Positions 42,683 through 50,862 of a stretch of 64,000 bases of DNA are shown here, one piece after another. The position numbers were made by a program, and so were the translations under genes. The stretch lies in contig NZ_JBPCCU010000006.1 in the NCBI RefSeq assembly GCF_050971785.1, positions 248,001 to 312,000 of the forward strand. The letters run 5' to 3'. This DNA is from Actinomadura_E scrupuli (GTDB lineage: Bacteria; Actinomycetota; Actinomycetes; Streptosporangiales; Streptosporangiaceae). The stretch's first letter is position 1, and each line of letters starts with the position of its first letter. The notes under the pieces were generated by a model. It saw nothing but the letters and a program-made list of their open reading frames with translations. It was not told the DNA's origin and did no database searches.

Positions 42683-42775
42683 CAGTTCCGCTCATTGAGC
42701 GCTTCCGGCCACCCAGGTGGGGACCAAATCCCAGATTGTGGGGACTTCAAGGGGGTGACCAGTTCCGCTCAATGA
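42683..42775. promoter_or_regulatory. Direct repeats CAGTTCCGCTCA(T/A)TGA in divergent gap
   Basis: 16-bp copies at 42683-42698 and 42760-42775 (one mismatch), 77 bases apart, between the membrane-protein pair and the LuxR-type gene. Candidate binding sites for that regulator. Confidence 0.5.
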
Positions 42776-42888
42776 CTAAAACCGGCCAGCCGTGTCGCCG
42801 CCAACGGCTGAAGAGCACTCCAAGTATCCATGCTCATAGTGATGCTGTGACTACGATGGGCGATCGCAAATCGTAGGGTGAGTCACCC

Positions 42889-43902
42889 ATGGGGGCGGGT
42901 GTGGGCGAGCAGGACACGGGACTGGCGGTGAAGCTTCTCGACGGGGTGGTCGAGGGGGAGGTGCTGGCCGCCTACCTCAAACTGGTGGAAGCCGGTGGGT
43001 GCCCAGGTGAGGAGGCCGAGGACTTCCTCGGTGGTACGGCACTGGTTCGTACTCTCATCGGGTGGGGGATGGCGCACCTGAACCCGGCCGATACTACGAA
43101 CCCACCTCGGCTCATGCCCGCGCCCCCGCATCTGGCGTTGCAGGCCGCCATGGGTGAGCTGTACGGGGGATGGCGCGATCACCACCAGCGGATGATGAAC
43201 GGCCACCAACGGCTGCGGGATCTCCACCACGATCTCCCGCGGCCGGGCGGCGGTGAGCATCCTGCGGTCCGGGTTATCACCGACCGGGGCGAGATCAGTC
43301 AGCTGTCCGCCTCGCTGATCGGTTCCGTTCGCCGGGACATGATGACGCTGGACAACTGCCTGCAGGAAACCCCGATTCAGGACACCAGCGTCATTCCGCC
43401 GTTGCCGCGGTTCAAGGGGACCGTGCGCTATCGGTCGATCTACCAGGCCAACTGCTTGGACAACCCGGTGGTCGCGCGGGCGGTCGAGAGGTCCGTGCAG
43501 GCCGGTGAGGAGGCCCGGGTGCTTCCGGAGGTCGGGATGAAGATGAAACTCGTCGACGACACGACGGTGATGCTCCCGCTGACCCCGACCGGCATGGGCG
43601 GCGCGCTGATCCTCCACGCCCCGCCGATCGTCGGAGAACTCCGCAAGCACTTCGAGATGCTCTGGAAAGACGCGATACCTCTCGGCTCTGATCAGGCACC
43701 CAACCGTTCGCCGCTGACCGACATCCAGCATCAGGTACTTCGCTTGCTGTGCCAGGGCCTCGACGACGAAGCCGTCGCCGGCCGCACCCGAATCAGCGCG
43801 ACCACCGTACGGCGGCACTACACCGCCATCAAAGACCTCCTCGGCACGGAATCCCGCATGGCCACAGGGGCGGCCGCCGTCCGCCGCGGCTGGGTCCAAT
43901 GA
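42889..43902 (+). CDS. LuxR-type regulator with N-terminal sensory region
   Basis: 337 residues from ATG 42889. C-terminal LuxR/GerE HTH: SPLTDIQHQVLRLLCQGLDDEAVAGRTRISATTVRRHYTAIKDLLGTESRMATGAAAVRRGW. The N-terminal ~260 residues have the TrmB-like and phospholipase-D-like pattern of actinomycete regulators (LLDGVVEGEVLAAYLKLVEAG ... RYRSIYQANCLDNPVVARAVERSVQAGEEARVLPEVGMKMKLVDDTTVMLPLTP). Divergent from two membrane proteins; direct repeats sit in between. Confidence 0.88.
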   Translation: MGAGVGEQDTGLAVKLLDGVVEGEVLAAYLKLVEAGGCPGEEAEDFLGGTALVRTLIGWGMAHLNPADTTNPPRLMPAPPHLALQAAMGELYGGWRDHHQRMMNGHQRLRDLHHDLPRPGGGEHPAVRVITDRGEISQLSASLIGSVRRDMMTLDNCLQETPIQDTSVIPPLPRFKGTVRYRSIYQANCLDNPVVARAVERSVQAGEEARVLPEVGMKMKLVDDTTVMLPLTPTGMGGALILHAPPIVGELRKHFEMLWKDAIPLGSDQAPNRSPLTDIQHQVLRLLCQGLDDEAVAGRTRISATTVRRHYTAIKDLLGTESRMATGAAAVRRGWVQ

Positions 43903-44023
43903 CCCACCATCCATCCGTAAAACGGCGCGAACGGTACGGCTGTGCACCGCCGCCCCATGATGACTTCATCGCCGAACCCCGCCGGGCCCCTCTGGGCGCG
44001 GCCGTCCACTGGGAGCAGCCGCA

Positions 44024-45910
44024 GTGACCGTGAACCGTGAAGCGACTCAGCCGACACCACCCGCCCCTCGGGCGGACCTGCCACCGCACTACCGCGACTT
44101 CGTCCCCGGCCAGCGGTTCCAGCCCAGTCTGGCGCTGTCCCCCGACGGCACTCAGGTCGCATACTCCAGCAACGCAAGCGGGCAGTTCGACCTGTGGGTT
44201 CATCCCCTGACCGGTGGTTCGCCGCGTCGGCTGACCCAGCACACCGGCCAGGCCGTACGGCAGATCGCCTGGACGCCCGATGGTGCCGGCCTGGTGTTCA
44301 CCGCTGACACCGCCGGCGACGAGCAGTATCAGATCTACCGGGTCCCGGCCGGAGGCGGACCGTCCGAGCCGATCACCGATGCGCCCGGTCAGCACGAGTT
44401 CCGGGGCTCCCCCTTCGACGGGCAGGGGCGGCGCATGGCCTACACCGCCAACGACCGTGACCCGACCGTCCAGGACCTGATCGTCCATGACCTGGTCACC
44501 GGGGAGCGGCAACGGCACACCCCACCCGATGGGGTGGCGTTCATGCGGGCCGGGATCTCCCCGGATGGCCGGTGGTTGTTCGTGGCCGGGGTGCGCTCCA
44601 ACACCGATGTCGACTGCCGCCTCCTGGACCTCACCACTCCTGGTGCGGTCCCGACCCCGGTCACCGACGCCCTGGCGGGCGGATATTTCTGGCCGACCTG
44701 CTGGGCGGCTGACTCGGCTGGGTTCTACCTGACCACCAGCCACTGGGGAGAGTTCATCGCCGCCGCCTACTTCCGCCTCAGTGATGCGACCATCCATGCC
44801 ATCGCCACACCGGACTGGGACGTCGAGCAGATCAGCACTTCGGGTGACACGGTGCTGTGGTCGGTGAACGAGGCCGGAACTTCTCTGCCCCAGGCAGCAC
44901 GCGGCGGACGGGAGCTCCAGCTCCCGCACCTGCCACGTTCGGTGATCACAGCCATGGACCTGGCCGCGGACGGGTCTGTGGCCGTGCTCCAGGTGGACGC
45001 CGCGACCCGCCCCGCGGAGATCGGCGTGATGGACCTGGAAGCCGGAACCTTCCGGTACCTCACCGACACCCGGCCACCCGCACTGCGCACGATCCGGCCC
45101 GTGGAGCCCGACACCACCGAGTTCGTCGCCCGCGACGGCCGGACCGTGCAAGCGTTCCTGTACCGGCCGCACGGCGATGGCCCGTTCCCCGCGGTGATGT
45201 CCATCCACGGCGGCCCCGAAATGCAAGAGCGCCCCGAGTATCTGCGCGCCGGCCTCTACCAGTACCTCCTCGCCCACGGCATCGCCGTCTTCGCCCCCAA
45301 CGTGGTCGGCTCCCGAGGGTACGGCCTCGCCTTCCAGACCGCGATCTACCGAGACTGGGGAGGTGCCGACCTACGCGAATTCGAGGACTCCGTTGCCCAC
45401 CTGGCCGCGTTGGACTGGATTGACCCCGCACGGGTCGCGGTGATGGGCGGCTCCTACGGCGGATTCGCCACCCTGTCCTGTCTGTCGCGCATCGCCTATC
45501 CCTGGGCGGCGGGCGTCTCCATCTGCGGGCCCTCCAACCTCGTCACCCTGTCCCGGGCATGCCCGCCCACCTGGCGGCATTTCGTCAACGCCGCCCTCGG
45601 TGACCCCGATAAGGACGCCGACCTGCTCAGCTCCCGCTCACCCGTCAACTACGTGGAGAACATCAACGCACCGCTGTTCGTCATCCAGGGTGCCCAGGAC
45701 CCGCGCGTGCCCCAAGCGGAAGCCGACCAGATCGTCGAACGGCTCCGCGCCCGCGGCGTCGATGTCCGCTACGACCTCTACGACGACGAAGGCCACGGCT
45801 TCACCAAACGCGACAACGAGATCGACTCCTACACTCAGATCGGCGACTTCCTCACCCACCACTTGCAAAACCGCCGAACGGTGCCAGCGCCTACCTCACC
45901 CACACAGTGA
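44024..45910 (+). CDS. S9-family prolyl oligopeptidase-like serine peptidase
   Basis: 628 residues from GTG 44024 (GGGAG upstream). N-terminal beta-propeller with WD40-like/TolB strands (SLALSPDGTQVAYSSNASGQFDLWVHPLTGG). C-terminal alpha/beta hydrolase: oxyanion MSIHGGPE, nucleophile Ser in VMGGSYGGFATL, acid in INAPLFVIQGAQDPRVP, and His in YDDEGHGFTKRDN. No signal peptide, so cytoplasmic peptidase or acylaminoacyl peptidase. Monocistronic. Confidence 0.92.
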   Translation: MTVNREATQPTPPAPRADLPPHYRDFVPGQRFQPSLALSPDGTQVAYSSNASGQFDLWVHPLTGGSPRRLTQHTGQAVRQIAWTPDGAGLVFTADTAGDEQYQIYRVPAGGGPSEPITDAPGQHEFRGSPFDGQGRRMAYTANDRDPTVQDLIVHDLVTGERQRHTPPDGVAFMRAGISPDGRWLFVAGVRSNTDVDCRLLDLTTPGAVPTPVTDALAGGYFWPTCWAADSAGFYLTTSHWGEFIAAAYFRLSDATIHAIATPDWDVEQISTSGDTVLWSVNEAGTSLPQAARGGRELQLPHLPRSVITAMDLAADGSVAVLQVDAATRPAEIGVMDLEAGTFRYLTDTRPPALRTIRPVEPDTTEFVARDGRTVQAFLYRPHGDGPFPAVMSIHGGPEMQERPEYLRAGLYQYLLAHGIAVFAPNVVGSRGYGLAFQTAIYRDWGGADLREFEDSVAHLAALDWIDPARVAVMGGSYGGFATLSCLSRIAYPWAAGVSICGPSNLVTLSRACPPTWRHFVNAALGDPDKDADLLSSRSPVNYVENINAPLFVIQGAQDPRVPQAEADQIVERLRARGVDVRYDLYDDEGHGFTKRDNEIDSYTQIGDFLTHHLQNRRTVPAPTSPTQ

Positions 45911-46006
45911 ACCCACCGACACGCCGTGTCGCGATCGGTCCTTGCTGGAGCCATTGCCGCAGACCTTCAATAGGCATGAAGTGACCACGCCAATACGGGG
46001 GGTTTT

Positions 46007-46318
46007 ATGAGGGTCGCGGTTATCAGGCGGCATAGGGCGCGCGTCATCAGCCGGTTCCTTCCCCGGCGGCCAGGCTCATCCGGATTGCCGCCGCAAGGGG
46101 CTCGTCTCGGTCTGTTCGCGGGCGGGCTGCCGCTGGCCCCCGCCGCTCTGGCGCCCAGCGGAGACAACCCCAACGTCATATGGACCCGGGTAACCCAGTT
46201 GCCTCACCCGACGCTCTCGGTGTCCGTAAGCCTGCTGCTCACGGCCGTGGTCATCGCTGTGCCATGCGCACTGCTCCATCGCCGTCGAGCAGGTCGCGCG
46301 GGTCGGGCAACTCAATAG
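46007..46318 (+). CDS. Possible small membrane protein
   Basis: 103 residues, ATG 46007 with GGGGGG seven bases upstream. Arg-rich N-terminus, then two hydrophobic stretches (LGLFAGGLPLAPAALAP; SVSVSLLLTAVVIAVPCALLH) and a basic tail. The pattern fits a secreted or membrane mini-protein, but no family is recognised and a chance ORF cannot be excluded. Confidence 0.4.
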   Translation: MRVAVIRRHRARVISRFLPRRPGSSGLPPQGARLGLFAGGLPLAPAALAPSGDNPNVIWTRVTQLPHPTLSVSVSLLLTAVVIAVPCALLHRRRAGRAGRATQ

Positions 46319-46383
46319 TTCCCTCGAACCGGGTAGCGGGGCGGTACCGGCACGAAACCGGTCGCCCCGCTCGGCCATTTTGC

Positions 46384-46863
46384 TCAGCTGGTGGAGGGCG
46401 CGTGGGCTTTGTTCTTCTGGGGGAGTTCGCCGGCCCTCCACACGGGGGTTGCCTTGACGCGGGAGAACCGCCAGCCGTGACGAGTGCGGGCCGCCTCGAA
46501 GCGGTAGCGCTCGCCCATCGTGAGCGTCGGCTCGGGTGTGGCGGCGTCGCGGACGAAGGTGACGATCAGGTTCGCCCGTACGGTGGCCCGGTCGCCGTCC
46601 AGGTCGATGAGGACGTTCGTGGTGACGTGCTGGGTGGCCGCGTAGCGGCTGTGGTTGCGGTGTGCCTGTTCGGCGAGGGCTTGGAGCCCCTTGGCTCGTC
46701 CGCCCGGGGTCTCGACCGTGGCATCTTCGGTGAAGATGGAGGCGGTCTCGTCGAAGCGTCGTTCGTCCAGCCAGAGGCCCTGGCGGGCGAGCAGGTCGTT
46801 GAGGTCGGCACGGTCGCTGAGTTCCTGGAGCCGGGCGGTGTCTGCGGCTGTGGTCGTGGTCAT
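46384..46863 (-). CDS. SnoaL-like / NTF2-fold protein
   Basis: 159 residues. SnoaL-like pattern: LSDRADLNDLLARQGLWLDERRFDETASIFTEDATVETPGGRAKGLQALAEQ ... TTNVLIDLDGDRATVRANLIVTFVRD ... YRFEAARTRHGWRFSRVKATPVW. This cone-like fold serves polyketide cyclases, hydroxylating enzymes and binding proteins. Divergent from a MarR gene with three symmetrical operator elements between, so probably its regulatory target. Confidence 0.85.
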   Translation of the reverse strand: MTTTTAADTARLQELSDRADLNDLLARQGLWLDERRFDETASIFTEDATVETPGGRAKGLQALAEQAHRNHSRYAATQHVTTNVLIDLDGDRATVRANLIVTFVRDAATPEPTLTMGERYRFEAARTRHGWRFSRVKATPVWRAGELPQKNKAHAPSTS

Positions 46864-46883
46864 TTCGATTCCCTGGCCAATCT

Positions 46884-46940
46884 GTTAGTCAGACTAACGT
46901 TTGTCACACTAACGAATGTATATCGTTAGTGTGACTAACG
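46884..46940. promoter_or_regulatory. Nested MarR operators in divergent promoter
   Basis: GTTAGTC-A-GACTAAC (46884-46898) is a perfect palindrome. GTCACACTAACG (46903-46914) and CGTTAGTGTGAC (46924-46935) form a 12-bp perfect inverted repeat. CGTTAGT-GTG-ACTAACG (46924-46940) is a third palindrome. All share the half-site GTTAGT. They sit between the SnoaL-like and MarR starts and overlap the likely promoters. Confidence 0.8.
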
Positions 46941-46961
46941 CAACCGGGTAGGATCGTCGGC

Positions 46962-47441
46962 ATGGAACCCCGAGCCGGTGAGGAGACACCCACCCGACTG
47001 CGCGCCATGCCGAGCCGGACGCTGTCCATGGCTGCAGCGCACGCCCAGCGACTGGTAAGCGAAGGGCTCACCGGCGCGGAGGCCCGTAAGTACCACTACG
47101 CCCTGCTCGCAGCGCTGGAGGAGTTCGGCCCGGGCAGCCAGGCGGCGCTGAGCGGCCGCACCGGTATCTACCGCAGCGATCTGGTCGCCACGATCAACGA
47201 ACTCACCGACCGCAGGTTCGTCGAACGCGCCGCGGATCCGGCAGACCGCCGCCGCAACGTCATCACCATCACCCCCCAAGGGCGCCGCCACCTGCATCAG
47301 CTCGACGTACTGCTCGCCGCGGTCCAAGACGACCTGCTCGCGCCGTTGTCGGCAGCCGAGCGCGACGACCTGATGCGGCTGCTAGGGCGTCTCAACGACC
47401 ATCACGCCAGGAGAGACCCCTCCGGCGAGGATTCCGCTTGA
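46962..47441 (+). CDS. MarR-family transcriptional regulator
   Basis: 159 residues from ATG 46962. Winged helix: LEEFGPGSQAALSGRTGIYRSDLVATINELTDRRFVERAADPADRRRNVITITPQGRRHLHQLDVLL, with the DPADRRRNVITIT wing. The GTTAGT palindromes directly upstream are expected to be its binding sites, controlling itself and the divergent SnoaL-like gene. Confidence 0.93.
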   Translation: MEPRAGEETPTRLRAMPSRTLSMAAAHAQRLVSEGLTGAEARKYHYALLAALEEFGPGSQAALSGRTGIYRSDLVATINELTDRRFVERAADPADRRRNVITITPQGRRHLHQLDVLLAAVQDDLLAPLSAAERDDLMRLLGRLNDHHARRDPSGEDSA

Positions 47442-47811
47442 TAGCCAAGGGCATGGGCGACCGGTCGCGTCCTCCCATTCCGGTGGCAGTGCGCGCCCTG
47501 GCACGGCTACTACTCCCTGCGGGCTGATACGGCCTGTTGACCACCGTGATCGTCGCCGTACAGCTGTCCGGCTCTCGATCGGATGGTGGGTACGGCACGT
47601 ACCTGATCGCGGGTTCTCTTTTCGGGAGCATGCAGGCGGCCAGAATCGCCGCCGGCCAGCCGACGCAGGTGGTGCCGCCGATGACGGTGAGCACGATGAC
47701 GAGCCAGATCTGCTCCGCACCCCTGAGCAGGGCGACTAGGATCGGCAGCGTTCCGACGAAGATGAGGAAACCGAAGACCGCCACCCACAGCAGGGGACTG
47801 CCCCCGTTGAT
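47392..47811 (-). CDS. Small membrane protein resembling superinfection-immunity family
   Basis: About 139 residues from ATG 47811 (ATG 47826 is an alternative). Two membrane helices: SPLLWVAVFGFLIFVGTLPILVALL and IWLVIVLTVIGGTTCVGWPAAILAACM. The second has the spacing of the phage-type superinfection-immunity domain (a G-W motif within a helix after a short turn). The tail is long, basic and probably cytoplasmic. It overlaps the 3' end of the convergent MarR gene by 50 bases. Last gene of the plasmid-like operon that runs leftward from 52.1 kb. Confidence 0.6.
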   Translation of the reverse strand: MNGGSPLLWVAVFGFLIFVGTLPILVALLRGAEQIWLVIVLTVIGGTTCVGWPAAILAACMLPKREPAIRYVPYPPSDREPDSCTATITVVNRPYQPAGSSSRARARTATGMGGRDRSPMPLAIKRNPRRRGLSWRDGR

Positions 47812-47832
47812 CATGTGTGTGTGCATGGACGG

Positions 47833-48711
47833 TCAGCGGCCCGGCCGCCGGCTCCTTTCCATTGTCGGGTTGAGCGGCGTTCTCGGTGAGGCTTGTTCAC
47901 GCGGTCGTTGGGCGGTCAGGTGCATGGCCTCACCGATGGTGAGCGGGAAGCTCTCCTGCGCCACTTCCCACGGGCTCTTCGGTCCTGTTCGTGGTCGGGT
48001 GGCCTTGTCGATGATGTGTTCGGGCAGGTTGGTGGTCATCGCCAGTACGGTGCGCAGCTCGTCGGGCCGTACGTCGTGCAGGCTCCCGGCCTGGAGTTTC
48101 TCGGTCACCTCGCCGAGGATCTGCCGGGCGCGCCGTTCCTGTCGATGCTCTTCCCATTCCGTACGGCCGGGCCCGTGCTCGGTGGCCGCCCATTCGGTGC
48201 CGGTGCCCTTCCGTAGTGCGTCCCGGGCGGAGGGCTCCCCGGTCCGTACGTTGGGGTCCCGGGAAAAGAAAGGTGCTGCTTCTCGCATGGCTTCTTGCGG
48301 CACATGGCCGGAGGCCCGTAACCGGTCGTAATGCCCCATCCCGTGGGGGTGCAGATCCCGTAGCCGTTGCTCGCATTTGCGCATGGCAGAGCGGGCGGCC
48401 GTGTCGTGCTCGGCGTACGGCACCGCTGCGCCCCAGGCCCGTGCGGTTTCGAGCAGGGTGGCCCGTCGAAGCCAGTTCCGGTCGTGGGCTGGAGCCCAAC
48501 GGGAGCGTGCTTGGTCAAGGGCGGTCTTGAGTTCCTGCTCGGCCGTCTCCCGCGCACGCCCGTCGCGGGCCGCGCGCATGTCGTGGCGTTGCTTGGCGAA
48601 CTGGCGTACGCCGTTGGCGGTCATGGTGGCGAGGGCGATTAACTGCGCGGTGCGCTGTGCCCCATGTCCGAGGCCTTCGGCGAACGGTTCGGGATGGTTG
48701 TCGGCTGTCAC
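47833..48711 (-). CDS. Conserved plasmid/AICE-type protein, unknown function
   Basis: 292 residues from GTG 48711 with AGGAG six bases upstream; the longer frame to 48786 overlaps the primase gene. Highly charged and helical (AARDGRARETAEQELKTALDQARSRWAPAHDRNWLRRATLLETARAWGAAVPYAEHDTAARSAMRKCEQRLRDLHPHGMGHYDRL). A short hydrophobic motif (AQLIALATMTANGVRQFAKQ) lies near the N-terminus. It sits with primase, ArdC-like and DUF2637 genes, as in actinomycete mobile elements. Confidence 0.65.
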   Translation of the reverse strand: MTADNHPEPFAEGLGHGAQRTAQLIALATMTANGVRQFAKQRHDMRAARDGRARETAEQELKTALDQARSRWAPAHDRNWLRRATLLETARAWGAAVPYAEHDTAARSAMRKCEQRLRDLHPHGMGHYDRLRASGHVPQEAMREAAPFFSRDPNVRTGEPSARDALRKGTGTEWAATEHGPGRTEWEEHRQERRARQILGEVTEKLQAGSLHDVRPDELRTVLAMTTNLPEHIIDKATRPRTGPKSPWEVAQESFPLTIGEAMHLTAQRPREQASPRTPLNPTMERSRRPGR

Positions 48712-48739
48712 TGGTGTCTCCTGGTTAGATGCGTGCTGG

Positions 48740-50143
48740 TCATGCCGACCTGCTCTTATGTGAACGGCTGTGAGGCTGCGTCGCAAGGCTTGGGCCAGCC
48801 TGTGGATAACCGTCCTTTGAAGAGTTCAGCGGCGGTGCGGGGAAGTCGCGTGCAGCGAGTTCGGCGGGGTTGGGTGGGTCCGGGCTGACAGCGGCTATGA
48901 CGGCATGGGTGACCAGGCCCGGCTGCAGGTTGAGGGCTGTGGCGACGCGGGTGACCTGGTGTCCTATCTGCTGTGGTGGCAGGTGTGCGATGAGGTTGGC
49001 GGCGGCTCGGAGTGCGGCCCATCGCTGTTCGGTGAACTCCAGCGGACCACCGGCTCGCCGCATGCTGTTGTCGATGACCAGATCCGCGAGCGGCGCCTCG
49101 GACCGCAGCGCCTCTGCTACGGCCGCACATCCGTGGTGGCGCAGCAGGTCTGCGGGGTCGAGGCCCTCGGGCAGGAGCACGGCGCCGAGTGGGCCGTTGA
49201 CCTTGGCGAGGATGTCCCAGTCCCGTACGGCTGCGGCCCGTCCGGCGTGGTCGCCGTCCAGGGCGAGGAGTACGCCGACAGTGTGGAGGTCGGCGTGCTC
49301 CGTGATCGCGTCGAGGTGTGCTGTGGTCAGAGCGGTGCCGCAGGGGGCGACGGCGGCATGGTGGTGCGGGCTGGCAGTGTTGATCGCGATGGCGTCCAGT
49401 GGGCCCTCGACGATGACCGGTCGTGCGCCGGTGTGCAGGGCGTGGTGGGTCTCGGCGAGGCCGAACAGCAGCCGGCTCTTGTGGAAGATCGGTGTCTGTG
49501 GGCTGTTGAGGTACTTCGGGCCTGCCGCACCGTCAGCTCGCCGGCCGATGAAGCCGACGGCCATCCCCTCGGCATCGCGGATCGGGAGCATGAGCCGGTC
49601 GCGGAAGGTGTCGTACGGTCGGCCACTGCGGCCCCGTCTGCCCAGTCCGGAAGCGACGATCGCATCGTTGCTGTAGCCGAGGGTGCGCAGATGCTCGGTG
49701 AGCATTCGCCAGGCTTTTGGTGCGTAGCCGATGTGCCATTCCCGCTGCACCTCGGTGTCGAAGCCCCGGCCGGTCAGGTATCCGGGGACCCAGCTTCCGG
49801 CCAACTGGCCCAGAAAGAACCGGTGGGCGGCGGCGTGCATGGCGATCAGGTCATCCCGGGAAGGCTCTGCCGACCGACCGCCACTCTGCGGTCCCGGCGG
49901 ACTGGCCCCGGTGCCCACCGCCACGGATGAATCGTCGTCCGGAGTACGGACCTCGGGCGGGCGTACGGCTCCGGGGAGCCGGTGCGGCGGCGTGTTGGTA
50001 GGGGTCTGTGGTGGTGGGAGGGCGGCCAGCTGTGTGCGGATGCGCGTTGCCGTGCGCAGGATGCGGTCGCCGACCATCGCGATGGTTTCCAGCGGGCGGG
50101 CCCGCGGATCAGTGCCCGCCCAGCTCTTTAGCGGTGGGAACAC
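48740..50143 (-). CDS. Toprim DNA-primase-like protein of a mobile element
   Basis: 467 residues from GTG 50143; ATG 50077 is an alternative that avoids overlap with the ArdC-like gene. DnaG-type core: MHAAAHRFFLGQLAGSWVPGYLTGRGFDTEVQREWHIGYAPKAWRMLTEHLRTLGYSNDAIVASGL, GRPYDTFRDRLMLPIRDAEGMAVGFIGRR, and toprim motifs IVEGPLDAIAI and LLALDGDHAGRAA. No zinc-binding N-terminus and no helicase-binding C-terminus, so a stand-alone element primase. Probably supports plasmid replication or second-strand synthesis after transfer. Confidence 0.85.
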   Translation of the reverse strand: MFPPLKSWAGTDPRARPLETIAMVGDRILRTATRIRTQLAALPPPQTPTNTPPHRLPGAVRPPEVRTPDDDSSVAVGTGASPPGPQSGGRSAEPSRDDLIAMHAAAHRFFLGQLAGSWVPGYLTGRGFDTEVQREWHIGYAPKAWRMLTEHLRTLGYSNDAIVASGLGRRGRSGRPYDTFRDRLMLPIRDAEGMAVGFIGRRADGAAGPKYLNSPQTPIFHKSRLLFGLAETHHALHTGARPVIVEGPLDAIAINTASPHHHAAVAPCGTALTTAHLDAITEHADLHTVGVLLALDGDHAGRAAAVRDWDILAKVNGPLGAVLLPEGLDPADLLRHHGCAAVAEALRSEAPLADLVIDNSMRRAGGPLEFTEQRWAALRAAANLIAHLPPQQIGHQVTRVATALNLQPGLVTHAVIAAVSPDPPNPAELAARDFPAPPLNSSKDGYPQAGPSLATQPHSRSHKSRSA

Positions 50144-50797
50144 CCAGCCGCACGAGTCGATGCCGAGTTGGGCCAGGGATCAGGTAGGCGATCGAGTCGG
50201 CTTGGACGCGCCGCACCCCGTGACAGCCCGCGGTGCCGGCGACGTCGATCCGGTCGCCGTGCAGGACGGCGTGGCCGAGTTGGTGCGCCAGGACCCGGAC
50301 CGCGTCGCCGTCTGCGAGGTCGGGATCGACTCGGATCAGACGATCACCGGGCCTGCGGTGTGCCAGTAGTCGTCCTCCCGCTGGACGTGAAAGGTGCGGG
50401 TCATCGCGAGCCGGCACAGCTCGGCCCACGCCTGCGCAGGCGTACTCGCGGGCTGTTCGGGTGGGTCGGCTCCTTCGGTCTGGGCAAGGTCGAAGACGCT
50501 GCGAGGATTGCCGGTACGCGACAGGATCCGGATGCCTTGCTCGCCCTTGAGGACGTGCCGTCCCTGGGCTTTCCACTGGTCGTAGGTACGGACCTGGGTG
50601 GCGAAGCGAGCCTGGGTGGCGATCAGCAGGGTGTTGGTGAATCCGTACTGCCCGTAGGCGGCGGCGCGTTCCAGCCACCAGGCCCAGGGGCGTCTCCCGT
50701 CGTGCAGCGTGGCGGTCTCGTGGTCGGCGATGGCCGTCAGGACACCGGCTTGCCTGCGCTGTTCCTGCTGATCGCGGGCTGGAGAGTCAGGGGCCAT
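50109..50797 (-). pseudogene. ArdC-like antirestriction/zincin protein, disrupted by an 8-bp insertion
   Basis: From ATG 50797 (GAGGAGG upstream) the frame reads ArdC-like N-terminal sequence (GRRPWAWWLERAAAYGQYGFTNTLLIATQARFATQVRTYDQWKAQGRHVLKGEQGIRILSR ... FHVQREDDYWHTAGPVI) and stops. The C-terminal domain (RVDPDLADGDAVRVLAHQLGHAVLHGDRIDVAG...VRRVQADSIAYL) is in another frame. GATCA at 50334-50338 and 50342-50346 marks an 8-base insertion; removing it restores PVIRVDPDLAD exactly. The zincin motif reads HQLGH, so the catalytic Glu is Gln. The family protects incoming DNA. Confidence 0.8.
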
Positions 50798-50862
50798 CGG
50801 GAGCCTCCTCGTTGCGGTGACGCGAGCGGGGAAGCTCCAGCGGCCCGAAGGTCGCACCCATC

